Positions 8,007-16,639 of a stretch of 64,000 nt of DNA are shown here, one piece after another. The stretch lies in the NCBI RefSeq assembly GCF_003423665.1, contig NZ_BFBY01000007.1, positions 35,348 through 99,347 on the forward strand, read 5' to 3'. The stretch is from Lactobacillus rodentium (GTDB lineage Bacteria; Bacillota; Bacilli; Lactobacillales; Lactobacillaceae). A program made the position numbers and the translations under genes. Position 1 is the first letter of the stretch. Each line of letters opens with the position of its first letter. A model generated the notes under the pieces. It was not told the DNA's origin. It did not search any database and saw only the letters and a list, made by a program, of their open reading frames with translations.

Positions 8007-8140
8007 ATTAATTACCTCTTTTCTTATTACTTACTTTTTACAAGTATTATCTTAGCCGGATTATTTATTTTTGGGAATAAACAATGTAGAATATGGGGTA
8101 TAACAAATCGTTAACTAACTAATAATAAGTAGGTGCAGCC

Positions 8141-9016
8141 ATGATTGATTCTTTGAATATTGATTTATTACAAGTTTTTATTGTTGTAAGTGAGCAAAAA
8201 AGTATCAATAAAAGTAGTGAAATTCTTCTACTTTCTCAACCAGCTATTAGTAAAAAAATAAAGCAGCTTGAAAGTTACTTTAGTACTAAATTATTTGAAC
8301 GATCTAGTTCAGGAATGACTTTAACGCCAGCGGGAAAAGAATTTTATCAAAAAGCTAAACTTGTTTTAAATGATTTCCAAGCTCTCCATCAAGTGGAAAA
8401 CAATAGCGTTCCTCTTAAAAAGCTCCGTATTGGTGCTTTAGATAATATTGCATCTATTTGGTATCCTAACTTCTTTAAAAAAGCTCTCTTTAATGCGCGA
8501 AGCCTTAAATTATCTAATGAAGTAATGGATTTAATTACTCCCTTTAATGAAGATAATTTAGATTTAATTTTCTTAGACAGTCCATTTAAAAGATTACTTA
8601 CTAAAGATTATGAAGAAAAAGAATTATATCGTGAGCCCTATGTATTGCTGTATTCTAAGCACAATGAGTTTTTAAAAGATAGCAAAAAAGAGATTCTTAC
8701 TTCAAAAGACCTCCAACAATTAAAATTTATTATGCATCCCCGTTTATGTCCGGTTCATGATCGTTTAGTTAATATTTTTTCGGAAGAAGAACTTGAACTT
8801 CCAGAAATTTATGAAGTCGATTTTGTTGAATCACGGTTAGCTTTAGTAGCTATTTCCGATTTAATCACAATCCTACCTTTATCTTTAGCTAAGCAAAAAA
8901 TAAAAAATAATGATGAATTATTTATCAAAAAACTCGATAAACAATTTGTAAGAAAAGTTTCACTTTTTTCCGATGGAAAAGCGGATTTAGATGAAATTAT
9001 TGAAAAATTAGATTAA
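8141..9016 (+). CDS. LysR-family transcriptional regulator
   Basis: A 291-residue protein. Residues 5-65 form the winged helix-turn-helix: LLQVFIVVSEQKSINKSSEIL, then SQPAISKKIKQLESYF with the recognition helix, and the wing KLFERSSSGMTLTPAG. A LysR substrate-binding domain follows from about residue 92, with the usual two lobes. The effector is unknown. It is divergent from gap with a 134-base gap, the classical arrangement for a LysR regulator and its target. It also precedes the antiporter/decarboxylase unit in the same direction, so either could be its target. Confidence 0.85.
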   Translation: MIDSLNIDLLQVFIVVSEQKSINKSSEILLLSQPAISKKIKQLESYFSTKLFERSSSGMTLTPAGKEFYQKAKLVLNDFQALHQVENNSVPLKKLRIGALDNIASIWYPNFFKKALFNARSLKLSNEVMDLITPFNEDNLDLIFLDSPFKRLLTKDYEEKELYREPYVLLYSKHNEFLKDSKKEILTSKDLQQLKFIMHPRLCPVHDRLVNIFSEEELELPEIYEVDFVESRLALVAISDLITILPLSLAKQKIKNNDELFIKKLDKQFVRKVSLFSDGKADLDEIIEKLD

Positions 9017-9017
9017 A

Positions 9018-9057
9018 AAACTCCTCCAGTACACAAAAGTATTAGAGAAGTTTTTTT
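9018..9057 (+). terminator. Probable terminator of the LysR gene
   Basis: An imperfect stem of AAAAACTCCTCCAGTAC with GTATTAGAGAAGTTTTT ends in a T run directly after the stop codon. Confidence 0.55.
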
Positions 9058-9179
9058 ATTTACACTTTAAAATTTTTCATCTAATTTTTTTATTTTTTCA
9101 AGTCCCATTTATCCAAATTCAATTATTTCAAGGTTTATAGTTTGCTTTTTTACCCCCCCAAGTTGTATTTTTATATTGA

Positions 9180-9207
9180 TTGTTACACCGAGCGCTCAAA
9201 CTATAAC
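9180..9207 (+). promoter_or_regulatory. Promoter with palindromic operator-like core upstream of the antiporter/decarboxylase genes
   Basis: -35 TTGTTA (9180-9185), a 16-base spacer and -10 TATAAC (9202-9207). The spacer contains the perfect 8-base palindrome GAGCGCTC (9190-9197), flanked by a looser TGTTA/TAACA dyad (9181-9185 and 9204-9208). It is GC-rich in an AT-rich region. A spacer dyad is where repressors or MerR-type activators bind, so the operon is probably regulated. A C7 tract lies at 9153-9159. A TTACCT/AGGTAA hairpin can form in the leader between the -10 and the start. Confidence 0.55.
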
Positions 9208-9284
9208 ACAAACTGAGATATTTTTACCTTAGCCTGCGAAATATAGGTAACAACAAAATTTAAACAACATAAAAGAGGAAAAAA

Positions 9285-10718
9285 ATGACACAATCAAAAA
9301 GTAGAAAAATTGGACTATTCGGTCTAATTGCAATGGTTGTTGGAGCAATGATCGGAGGAGGAATTTTCGATATTCCTCAAAATATGGCTGCCTCATCTTC
9401 TCTAGGTGCAGTAATCATTGCCTGGGTTTTAACGGGAATAGGTATGATGGGATTAGCCTATACTTTTAAAATCTTAGCCGAACAGCGTCCAGACTTAAAC
9501 ATTGGTATCTATTCATATGCTCGTGCTGGATTTGGTAGATATGTAGGTTTTAATTCAGCCTGGGGTTATTGGATTGAAGCAATTACAGGAAATGTTGCAT
9601 ATGCAGTTATGCTTAACGATTCTTTCGGTCGTTACTTCCCAGTTTTGCTTAAACACCAATGGCCAACAGTTATCTTTGGTATCGTATTAATTTGGATTTA
9701 CAACTTCTTAGTTCTTAATGGTGTAAAGGAAGCAACTTTTGTTAATAACATTACTGTGATAATTAAGTTTATCAGTATTGCTATTATTTTAATCTGTATG
9801 ATTATCTTCTTCCGTTTCCCAACATTTTTCTGGGGATTCTGGGGACAAGGCCTACACCTTGGAAACTTTATGAGTCAAGTTAAGGCACCTATGTTGGTAA
9901 CTCTATGGTGTTTTATCGGTATTGAAGGTGCAGTTGTAATTTCTAACCACGCTAAAAAGAAGTCAGATGTCGGTAAAGCCACTGTGATTGGTTACCTTAC
10001 ATCATTGATTGCCTATGTTTTGGTCAGCATTGTGGCTTACGGAATTTACCACCAACCACACCTTTCAACTCTAACTGATCCTTCAACAGCATACTTATTG
10101 AAGAACTTGCTTGGTCCTTGGTTCATTGACTTCGTTACTATTTCAGTTATCATTTCTGTCGGTGGTTCTTGGATCGCTTGGACTGTTATGATGGCACAAT
10201 TACCATATGCCGCCGCTAAAGGTAATGTTTTACCATCATTCTTTGCACGTGAAAATAAAAAGAAGGTACCTAGTGTATCACTTTATATTTCAAGTGTTTT
10301 AATGAGTTTATTCATGTTATTGGTTGTTACAGCTAATAATGTATACTTAGCAGCAATTGATATTACTGGTGTATTAATTTTGCCATGTTATTTATTAAGT
10401 TCAATGTACTTATGGAAAATTGCGCAGAAAAAAGAAATCTTTAATAATGATTCTGCCAAACGACACAAGAGTTTATTTATAGGTATTTTATCTACTGTCT
10501 ATTGTCTGTGGCTACTATATGCCGCTGGATTAAATTATTTATTAATTTCCACCATTATATATGCAGTAGGAATTATCTTCTTCTGGATTGCGAGAAAAGA
10601 AAATCCTGACGGTGATAAACATATCTTTACTAAGTGGGAAGCGGTTTTAGCAATTGCTTTATGTATTTTAGCCGTTATTTCTATTTATCTCTTAATTACA
10701 AAGAAAATTACTTTTTAA
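9285..10718 (+). CDS. APC-family amino acid antiporter, ArcD-like
   Basis: A 477-residue membrane protein with about 12-13 predicted helices. The first helix carries VVGAMIGGGIFDIPQNMA, the substrate-binding signature of the basic amino acid/polyamine antiporter branch of the APC superfamily (ArcD and lysine:cadaverine type carriers). The helix 6 segment WCFIGIEGAVVISNHAKKKSDVG is also typical of that branch. The start has AGAGGA upstream. It is followed after 19 bases by the PSD-like decarboxylase, so the two are almost certainly co-transcribed. I infer exchange of an amino acid for its decarboxylation product. The exact substrate cannot be told from sequence. Confidence 0.8.
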   Translation: MTQSKSRKIGLFGLIAMVVGAMIGGGIFDIPQNMAASSSLGAVIIAWVLTGIGMMGLAYTFKILAEQRPDLNIGIYSYARAGFGRYVGFNSAWGYWIEAITGNVAYAVMLNDSFGRYFPVLLKHQWPTVIFGIVLIWIYNFLVLNGVKEATFVNNITVIIKFISIAIILICMIIFFRFPTFFWGFWGQGLHLGNFMSQVKAPMLVTLWCFIGIEGAVVISNHAKKKSDVGKATVIGYLTSLIAYVLVSIVAYGIYHQPHLSTLTDPSTAYLLKNLLGPWFIDFVTISVIISVGGSWIAWTVMMAQLPYAAAKGNVLPSFFARENKKKVPSVSLYISSVLMSLFMLLVVTANNVYLAAIDITGVLILPCYLLSSMYLWKIAQKKEIFNNDSAKRHKSLFIGILSTVYCLWLLYAAGLNYLLISTIIYAVGIIFFWIARKENPDGDKHIFTKWEAVLAIALCILAVISIYLLITKKITF

Positions 10719-10737
10719 TTAATAAAGGAAAAGAATT

Positions 10738-12024
10738 ATGAAACAAAATGAAAAATTTAATGTTGGTCAATGGCTTCCAAGTGACCAAGAATTTTACAAT
10801 AAATGGATGAAAAAAGTTCTAAAAGAAGCTGAAGAAGAAGAAAATCAAGAACTTCTCCCTCCTATTCAAGATTTTAAGGATTTGATCGAAAATGATCATA
10901 CTCTTTGGAATTTATTCCACATGATGTTTGATGAAGTACCTTTAAAATATAAAGATACACCAATGGGTACTCCAGCCATCCATGACTATCGTCAAATGCT
11001 TAGAACCTTAAACCGTATTATGCATCGAGCACCAGAATTTAATACTACGGGTTTAGTAGGTTTTCCAATCAACGCTATTTTAGACTGGCCAATGGCAACT
11101 AAGGCTGGTTACGTAGCATTTATGGATCCACGTGTTAATGAAAAACTACGTGCTATCTTAGATTACTGGGGTAAGTTTTTACAAGGTCCGGATTCAACTT
11201 ATGTACTTAACCGTTCAAAAAATGGTTGGTTAAGTGATGAAGCCTTAAAGAGCATGGAAGGTGCTGCTTATGGTGATGATTTTAGAACCATTTTTAAGAC
11301 GCCAAACGATGATATTAACAATAATTATGGTTTTAAGTCATGGGATGAATTCTTTACTCGCACCTTTAATCCAGGTATTAGACCAGTAGCAAATCCAGAT
11401 GACCCAGATTCTATTGCTAATGCTTGTGAATCTGCTCCATATCGTGTTGCACGTAATTTACCTAAAAAAGCAAAATTCTGGATTAAAGGACAACCATATT
11501 CATTAGTTGATTTACTTCATAATGATCCTTTAACCGATGAATTCGTTGGTGGTACCTTATATCAAGCCTTTTTAAGTGCCTTAAGTTATCACAGATGGAA
11601 CAGTCCAGTTAGTGGCAAAATTGTTAAAGCATATAATCTTTACGGATCTTACTACTCCGAAACTCTTAACCAAGGTTTTGCAAATCCTGATGGACCCGAT
11701 CCTGCAGCTCCAAATGATTCTCAAGCTTACATTACTCAAACTGCTTCACGTGCAGTTATCTTCATTCAAGCTGATAATCCTAAGATTGGTTTAATGGCCT
11801 TCGTAGCAGTAGGAATGGCTGAAGTTTCAGGTAATGAAATTACAGTTAAAGTTGGTCAACATGTAAATAAAGGTGATCAATTAGGTATCTTCCACTTTGG
11901 TGGGTCTACGCATGTTCTCTTATTTAGACCAGGTGTTGATGTTGACTTTAACTTACATGGGCAAGAGCCAAGTCTCGGTTCATCAAACATCAAAGTTCGC
12001 GATGAAATTGGTCGCGTAAAATAA
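10738..12024 (+). CDS. Phosphatidylserine-decarboxylase-like pyruvoyl enzyme with N-terminal PSDC-type domain
   Basis: A 428-residue protein. Residues 45-150 resemble the N-terminal domain of fungal-type PSD-like proteins (PSDC, Pfam PF12588): LFHMMFDEVP, then HDYRQMLRTLN. Residues 201-217 (SWDEFFTRTFNPGIRPV) begin the PSD catalytic domain. GGST at 388-391 is the self-cleavage site, so S390 would become the pyruvoyl group of a 39-residue alpha chain. YHRWN (284-288) matches the PSD HRxH motif with Asn at the second His, and E231 stands at the usual triad Asp. This architecture is that of PSD-like amino acid decarboxylases such as fungal tryptophan decarboxylase. The adjoining antiporter supports amino acid decarboxylation rather than phospholipid synthesis. 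The substrate is unknown. Confidence 0.8.
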   Translation: MKQNEKFNVGQWLPSDQEFYNKWMKKVLKEAEEEENQELLPPIQDFKDLIENDHTLWNLFHMMFDEVPLKYKDTPMGTPAIHDYRQMLRTLNRIMHRAPEFNTTGLVGFPINAILDWPMATKAGYVAFMDPRVNEKLRAILDYWGKFLQGPDSTYVLNRSKNGWLSDEALKSMEGAAYGDDFRTIFKTPNDDINNNYGFKSWDEFFTRTFNPGIRPVANPDDPDSIANACESAPYRVARNLPKKAKFWIKGQPYSLVDLLHNDPLTDEFVGGTLYQAFLSALSYHRWNSPVSGKIVKAYNLYGSYYSETLNQGFANPDGPDPAAPNDSQAYITQTASRAVIFIQADNPKIGLMAFVAVGMAEVSGNEITVKVGQHVNKGDQLGIFHFGGSTHVLLFRPGVDVDFNLHGQEPSLGSSNIKVRDEIGRVK

Positions 12025-12039
12025 GCTATTAATACTAAT

Positions 12040-12075
12040 AAAAAAGAAGCATATTAAATGATATGCTTCTTTTTT
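12040..12075. terminator. Bidirectional terminator
   Basis: AAAAAAGAAGCATAT, a TAAATG loop and ATATGCTTCTTTTTT lie between the decarboxylase gene and the convergent lipoprotein gene. Confidence 0.9.
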
Positions 12076-12637
12076 ATTTAATCTCATCAAAGGGATAATT
12101 ACGATATTTTATAGCTAACTTTGGATCCTTAAACAAAGCCCCATGAATATCTCCAGACGAATAAGCCAAATACAGGACTTCATTTCCATTGAATGTTCCC
12201 TTCAAATATACTAAATCTACTGTTCCTAAGATATCCCACACACGTAATGCGGACCGATTATCTAAATTAGTTACTTCACCGATGGAAAGATCGCCAGGAT
12301 ATTCTTTATTTAGTTTTTCAGAATTATGATCACGTCTGAATGGTTTAGTCTGATAATAAACTACAGATCCATTTACTGTATGAGCATCAATCTTTAAACT
12401 CCGGGCCCTTTTAGAAAATTGATCACTACGCCACCAAGTTCCATAAAATTCTGAGGGAATTGTCATAAGTTTTAAATTCTTATATTTCTTAGTTAAATCA
12501 ATTTTCGAAGTAGACTTTGAATTACTTCTATGAACCGAAGTAGATTTTGAACTAGACTGAGATGTTTGAACTTCATTCTTATGGGCACAACCCGTTAGAA
12601 ATATTAATCCTAAAAAAATTCCAATCAACTTTTTCAT
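12074..12637 (-). CDS. Lipoprotein of unknown function
   Basis: A 187-residue protein with a lipoprotein signal peptide, MKKLIGIFLGLIFLTGC; the lipobox LTGC puts the modified cysteine at residue 17. A Ser/Thr/Lys-rich linker (residues 24-45) leads to a domain starting at about residue 58 (IPSEFYGTWWRSDQ). This domain resembles small secreted lactobacillar proteins without known function. The open frame extends to a TTG at 12652, but ATG 12637 follows GGAGG by eight bases and directly precedes the signal peptide. It lies 80 bases downstream of the prenyltransferase gene on the same strand, with no clear terminator between. Confidence 0.8.
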   Translation of the reverse strand: MKKLIGIFLGLIFLTGCAHKNEVQTSQSSSKSTSVHRSNSKSTSKIDLTKKYKNLKLMTIPSEFYGTWWRSDQFSKRARSLKIDAHTVNGSVVYYQTKPFRRDHNSEKLNKEYPGDLSIGEVTNLDNRSALRVWDILGTVDLVYLKGTFNGNEVLYLAYSSGDIHGALFKDPKLAIKYRNYPFDEIK

Positions 12638-12718
12638 TCCAGTATCCTCCAATTTTTTCGAAAGAATACCTTATATTTTAATCAAAAATAGTAATCAGTA
12701 AAATATTATTGGAATAAA

Positions 12719-13627
12719 TTAAACTAATAGCCAAATGACTAAACCTAATATTTGTCCAAAAGATAATAAAATATTAGTGTTCAAGATTTTAATAAATGAG
12801 ATTTGTTTACTCTGTTTCTGGAAAATAAAGCGAACTTGTTTAATCAAGTAAGGCAATAATAAGAATTCAATAATTAATACGGTCCAAGGAATACAACCAA
12901 CAATCGTAGCAAAAATGGATGCGATGTAGCCGGCTAGATAAACAATTGCCATTAACCAGCAACTATTTTTAACACCGAGATAACTAACAATCGTATGACG
13001 ACCATGTTCAATATCAGGTTGGGCATCACAAATATTATTAGCAAGCAATAAATTAAAAGTACATGCCACTCCTACTCCAGAAGCTAAGATTGCTTTCCAA
13101 GTAAAGTTCCAATCTAAAGGCAAAACATGATTGATATTTAAGAAAGCTGTAACGAAAAAGATTCCAAATCCCATGGCAATTCCTGATAATCCTTCTCCAA
13201 AAGGTGTTCCAGAAATTGAATGTCTTCCCGTTGAATAACCAATAGCCACGCTATAACAAAAAATACCAACTAACCAAATAATCAAATTAGTTTGAAACCC
13301 TATTGCAAAAGCAAACACCATTGAGATAGCCAAGAAACTAAGAATTAAACTTAAAACTACTTTCTTACTTAAATCATAGGTATTAATAGGATTTTGTGGA
13401 TCATCAATACCCAAGGCTTCTGATCTACGATTATCCCAAAAATCATCATTCAGATTTAAAGCTAACTGCAAGAATGCAGAAGCTATTAACATTTCAATAC
13501 TCAACCATAGGTTAAACAAATGGTAGTTATATAAAGTATATAAAATACCTAGTAACCAAGGTGCAAAAGTATTGATTAAAGGTTTAGGATCAACTAATTC
13601 TAAGTATCCATCTTTTTTATTTTTCAT
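12719..13627 (-). CDS. menA: UbiA-family prenyltransferase, MenA-like
   Basis: A 302-residue membrane protein with about eight helices. It carries the two Asp-rich motifs of UbiA prenyltransferases: NLNDDFWDNR near residue 60 and NNICDAQPD near residue 195. These bind magnesium and the polyprenyl diphosphate. The sequence best fits 1,4-dihydroxy-2-naphthoate polyprenyltransferase (MenA), which makes demethylmenaquinone. No other men gene lies nearby; many lactobacilli retain only the late steps and use external precursors (known for the group; not shown here). A GTG at 13648 extends the frame, but ATG 13627 has AAGGAG seven bases upstream. Confidence 0.8.
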   Translation of the reverse strand: MKNKKDGYLELVDPKPLINTFAPWLLGILYTLYNYHLFNLWLSIEMLIASAFLQLALNLNDDFWDNRRSEALGIDDPQNPINTYDLSKKVVLSLILSFLAISMVFAFAIGFQTNLIIWLVGIFCYSVAIGYSTGRHSISGTPFGEGLSGIAMGFGIFFVTAFLNINHVLPLDWNFTWKAILASGVGVACTFNLLLANNICDAQPDIEHGRHTIVSYLGVKNSCWLMAIVYLAGYIASIFATIVGCIPWTVLIIEFLLLPYLIKQVRFIFQKQSKQISFIKILNTNILLSFGQILGLVIWLLV

Positions 13628-13804
13628 TGTTTTCTCCTTCCGTAACACAATTTTATTAAAGCACTATTTAGAAGGATAATAAATTATTCTATACCTAGAA
13701 TATTTTTGATTAATTAAAGCAATTCATTATTTTTCTCTCCCCTATACCCTAATTCCTTAAACTGCGCTACACTTAAACAGTACATAATTATAGGAGGTAT
13801 ATTT

Positions 13805-16072
13805 ATGGAAGAAAAAGAACTTCAGGGACTCACTGAAGCCGAAGCTGAAGCTCGTCTTAAAAAAGATGGCCTAAATGAAGTTCCGGAACCCGAATTCAAT
13901 TTCTTTAAGGAATTCATGTCTAAACTCTGGAACTTATCGGCTTGGATCCTAGAAGCAGCTCTTATTTTGGAATGTATCTTAGGCAAATGGATTCAGTCTT
14001 TATTCGTTTTACTAATGTTACTTTTTGCTGCTTTTAACGGAGCAACCCAAAAGAAAAAATCACGTCGTGTTTTAAACACTATTTCTCATGAATTAACCCC
14101 TACTGTTGCTGTTAAACGTAGTGGTAAATGGAAAAAAGTTAATTCAAAATACTTAGTTGTTGGGGATTTAATCAGTTTAAAGCGTGGAGATGTTTTAGCA
14201 GCTGACGTTAAAATTGCCCAAGGTTCAATTGCCGTTGATGAATCATCAATTACTGGTGAATCAAAAGAAGTAACTAAAAATGTCGGTGATACAGCCTACG
14301 CTGGTACAACTGTTGTTAGCGGAGATGCGTTAGCTTACGTTACTGCTACTGGTAGCAATTCTCGTTCTGGTAAGACCATTAACTTGATTAACAATTCTGC
14401 TGCCCCTGGTCACTTACAACAATTATTAACTAAGATTATTTACTACCTTTGCCTTTTAGACGGAGTTTTGACATTAATCTTAATTATTGCTGCTTTGATT
14501 CGTGGTCAAAATGTCATCGAAATGTTACCATTCTTAGCCATGATGTTTATTGCTTCAATTCCAGTTGCGATGCCTTCAACTTTTGCTCTTTCAAATTCAT
14601 TTGAAGCAACTCGTTTGAGTAAGGAAGGTGTTTTAACTTCTGACTTAACTGGTATCCAAGATGCAGCCAACTTAAACCTATTATTATTAGATAAAACTGG
14701 TACAATTACTGAAAATAAGACTGCTGTTTCATCTTGGAAAAACTTTTCTAATTTAGATAATGATAAGGTTTTGGCTTTGATTGGTGCAGCAACTGATAAA
14801 CGTAGTCCTGGTATTATTGATACTGCTATCGACGATTACTTAGCTGCCAACCATATCAAGGCTTTAACTCCAACCAAATTTACTCCATTTACTTCAAATA
14901 CTGGTTATTCAATGGCCGAAGTTGATGGTTATAATGTTAAACTTGGTTCATTTAAACAGTTATCTTTAATTGATAAAAACGCTGATCAAGAAGCAGCCAA
15001 AATTGATTTTGGTGCCGGTCGTTCAGTTGCAGCCTTAATTAATGATAAGTTAGCTGGAATTTTTATCTTACAAGATAAGGTTCGTTCTGATTCTAAAGCC
15101 GCTTTAGAAGAATTAAAACGTCGTGGTATTAAACCAATTATGTTAACTGGTGATAACCAAAGAACGGCTGCTGCGGTTGCTAAAGAAGTTGGCTTAAAAG
15201 GTAAAGTTATTTCTATTAAAGACTTTAACGATCAAACTGATGTCAATGATTTAGCCGGTATTGCAGATGTTTTACCAGAAGATAAACTTAGAATGGTCAA
15301 AATTTTCCAACAAGATGGTTATATTGTCGGAATGACTGGGGATGGAGTTAACGATGCCCCTGCTCTTAAACAAGCTGAAGTTGGTATTGCTGTTGCTAAT
15401 GCTGCCGACATGGCCAAAAAGAGTGGAAAAATGGTATTACTTGAAGATGGATTAACTCCAATCGTTAATATCCTTGATGCAGGTCACCGAGTTTACCAAA
15501 GAATGACTACTTGGTCATTAACTAAACTTGCCCGTACTGCTGAATTGACCATGTTACTAACTTTTGCCTACCTTATCTTCAACTATATTCCAATGGCCTT
15601 AAACGCTATGGTTATTTATACTATTATGAACAATATGGTAACGATGATGATTGGTACTGATAATGCTCATGTAACTTACAAGCCAGAAAGCTGGAATATG
15701 GCCAAACTTGCTAAAATTGCCTTTTCATTAGCTGCCGGTTGGACCATTATTGGTTTTGGTTTTGTGTGGTACTTAATTGCTCACGGCTATACTCAAGGTG
15801 TGGTTTCAACGATGGTTTATGTTTACCTCGTGCTTAGTGCGATGTTCCTTGTATTGATTACCCGTACGAAGAAATTCTTCTGGCAATCTGCACCTTCACG
15901 ACTAGTTTATACAGTTCAGATTATTGATGTCGTGATTACCTTTGCTCTTGCTTTATTTGGCTTAGCAATGACTCAAATTACTTGGGCAAACTTAGGTTTA
16001 ACTATTTTAGTTGCTTTAATTGCCGCAATTATTATTGATTTGTTCTATCAACCCATTATGAAAAATAAATAG
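13805..16072 (+). CDS. P-type proton-transporting ATPase (P3A-like)
   Basis: A 755-residue P-type ATPase of plasma-membrane H+-ATPase type. It has the actuator motif TGES (150-153), IPVAMP in helix M4, the phosphorylated D296 in DKTGT, the MLTGDN segment, and GDGVNDAPA. The M4-to-DKTGT stretch reads EGVLTSDLTGIQDAANLNLLLLDK, as in P3A pumps, and no metal-binding domain or CPC motif is present. It would extrude protons at ATP cost and so support acid tolerance. A short N-terminal cation-ATPase domain is present (LTEAEAEARLKKDGLNEV). It has its own AGGAGG site and terminator, so is likely monocistronic. Cation specificity is inferred from family. Confidence 0.85.
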   Translation: MEEKELQGLTEAEAEARLKKDGLNEVPEPEFNFFKEFMSKLWNLSAWILEAALILECILGKWIQSLFVLLMLLFAAFNGATQKKKSRRVLNTISHELTPTVAVKRSGKWKKVNSKYLVVGDLISLKRGDVLAADVKIAQGSIAVDESSITGESKEVTKNVGDTAYAGTTVVSGDALAYVTATGSNSRSGKTINLINNSAAPGHLQQLLTKIIYYLCLLDGVLTLILIIAALIRGQNVIEMLPFLAMMFIASIPVAMPSTFALSNSFEATRLSKEGVLTSDLTGIQDAANLNLLLLDKTGTITENKTAVSSWKNFSNLDNDKVLALIGAATDKRSPGIIDTAIDDYLAANHIKALTPTKFTPFTSNTGYSMAEVDGYNVKLGSFKQLSLIDKNADQEAAKIDFGAGRSVAALINDKLAGIFILQDKVRSDSKAALEELKRRGIKPIMLTGDNQRTAAAVAKEVGLKGKVISIKDFNDQTDVNDLAGIADVLPEDKLRMVKIFQQDGYIVGMTGDGVNDAPALKQAEVGIAVANAADMAKKSGKMVLLEDGLTPIVNILDAGHRVYQRMTTWSLTKLARTAELTMLLTFAYLIFNYIPMALNAMVIYTIMNNMVTMMIGTDNAHVTYKPESWNMAKLAKIAFSLAAGWTIIGFGFVWYLIAHGYTQGVVSTMVYVYLVLSAMFLVLITRTKKFFWQSAPSRLVYTVQIIDVVITFALALFGLAMTQITWANLGLTILVALIAAIIIDLFYQPIMKNK

Positions 16073-16084
16073 TTAATGGTTACA

Positions 16085-16131
16085 AAAAGGACTTTACTGT
16101 TAAAAGAAAACTAACAGTAAAGCCCTTTTTA
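16085..16131. terminator. Bidirectional terminator
   Basis: AAAAGGACTTTACTGTTA and TAACAGTAAAGCCCTTTTT lie between the ATPase gene and the convergent folA. Confidence 0.85.
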
Positions 16132-16629
16132 TTTACGTTGATAATCTAAAAATGAATAAGAATATTTATTTTTATCATCAGCTTTAAAATCTTCCTGATT
16201 CATCAAAGTGAATTTTCCATAATCCAGCTTGGGCATTTGGACATCCCCCTTAAATTCACTATGAATTACTGTGCGATGTAAAATATCAACCTGATCACTA
16301 AATTCTTTAAATAAACTTGCTCCACCAATCACGACCACTTCTTGATCTTGTTGAGCAATCCATTTTTTTAAATCAGTTAACTCATTAAAAATCAAAACTT
16401 TATTATTTTCCTGATACTTTTCCTTTAAAGCTTGATCATGAGTTAGTACTATATGCACCCTATTTGGCAAGATTCCAGGTAGACTGGCAAAAGTTTTGCG
16501 TCCCATAATTATGGGATGATTAAGCGTTAATTTTTTAAAATGGTGCAAATCAGCTGGCAAATGCCAAGGAAGCCTACCTTGATAACCTATATTTCCGCGC
16601 TTATCTTCTGCCCACACATAACTAATCAT
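16129..16629 (-). CDS. folA: Dihydrofolate reductase
   Basis: A 166-residue enzyme that reduces dihydrofolate with NADPH. It shows the N-terminal VWAEDKRGNIGYQGRLPWHLP with the conserved W-P-W-H-L-P type loop and catalytic acidic region (PADLHHF). Further motifs are IIMGRKTF with the NADPH-binding Arg/Lys, and VVIGGASLF. The ribosome binding site AAGGAG overlaps the stop of thyA ten bases upstream, so the pair is translationally close. Together they supply thymidylate and recycle the dihydrofolate produced by ThyA. Confidence 0.96.
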   Translation of the reverse strand: MISYVWAEDKRGNIGYQGRLPWHLPADLHHFKKLTLNHPIIMGRKTFASLPGILPNRVHIVLTHDQALKEKYQENNKVLIFNELTDLKKWIAQQDQEVVVIGGASLFKEFSDQVDILHRTVIHSEFKGDVQMPKLDYGKFTLMNQEDFKADDKNKYSYSFLDYQRK

Positions 16630-16639
16630 CTAGTTCTCC

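Noticed and set aside
11612..11794. Plus-strand frame within the decarboxylase gene
   Set aside because: Out-of-frame shadow without ribosome binding site.
10738..12024. True phosphatidylserine decarboxylase for phosphatidylethanolamine synthesis
   Set aside because: The PSDC N-terminal domain, altered motif residues and adjacent antiporter do not fit; lactobacilli generally lack phosphatidylserine synthase.
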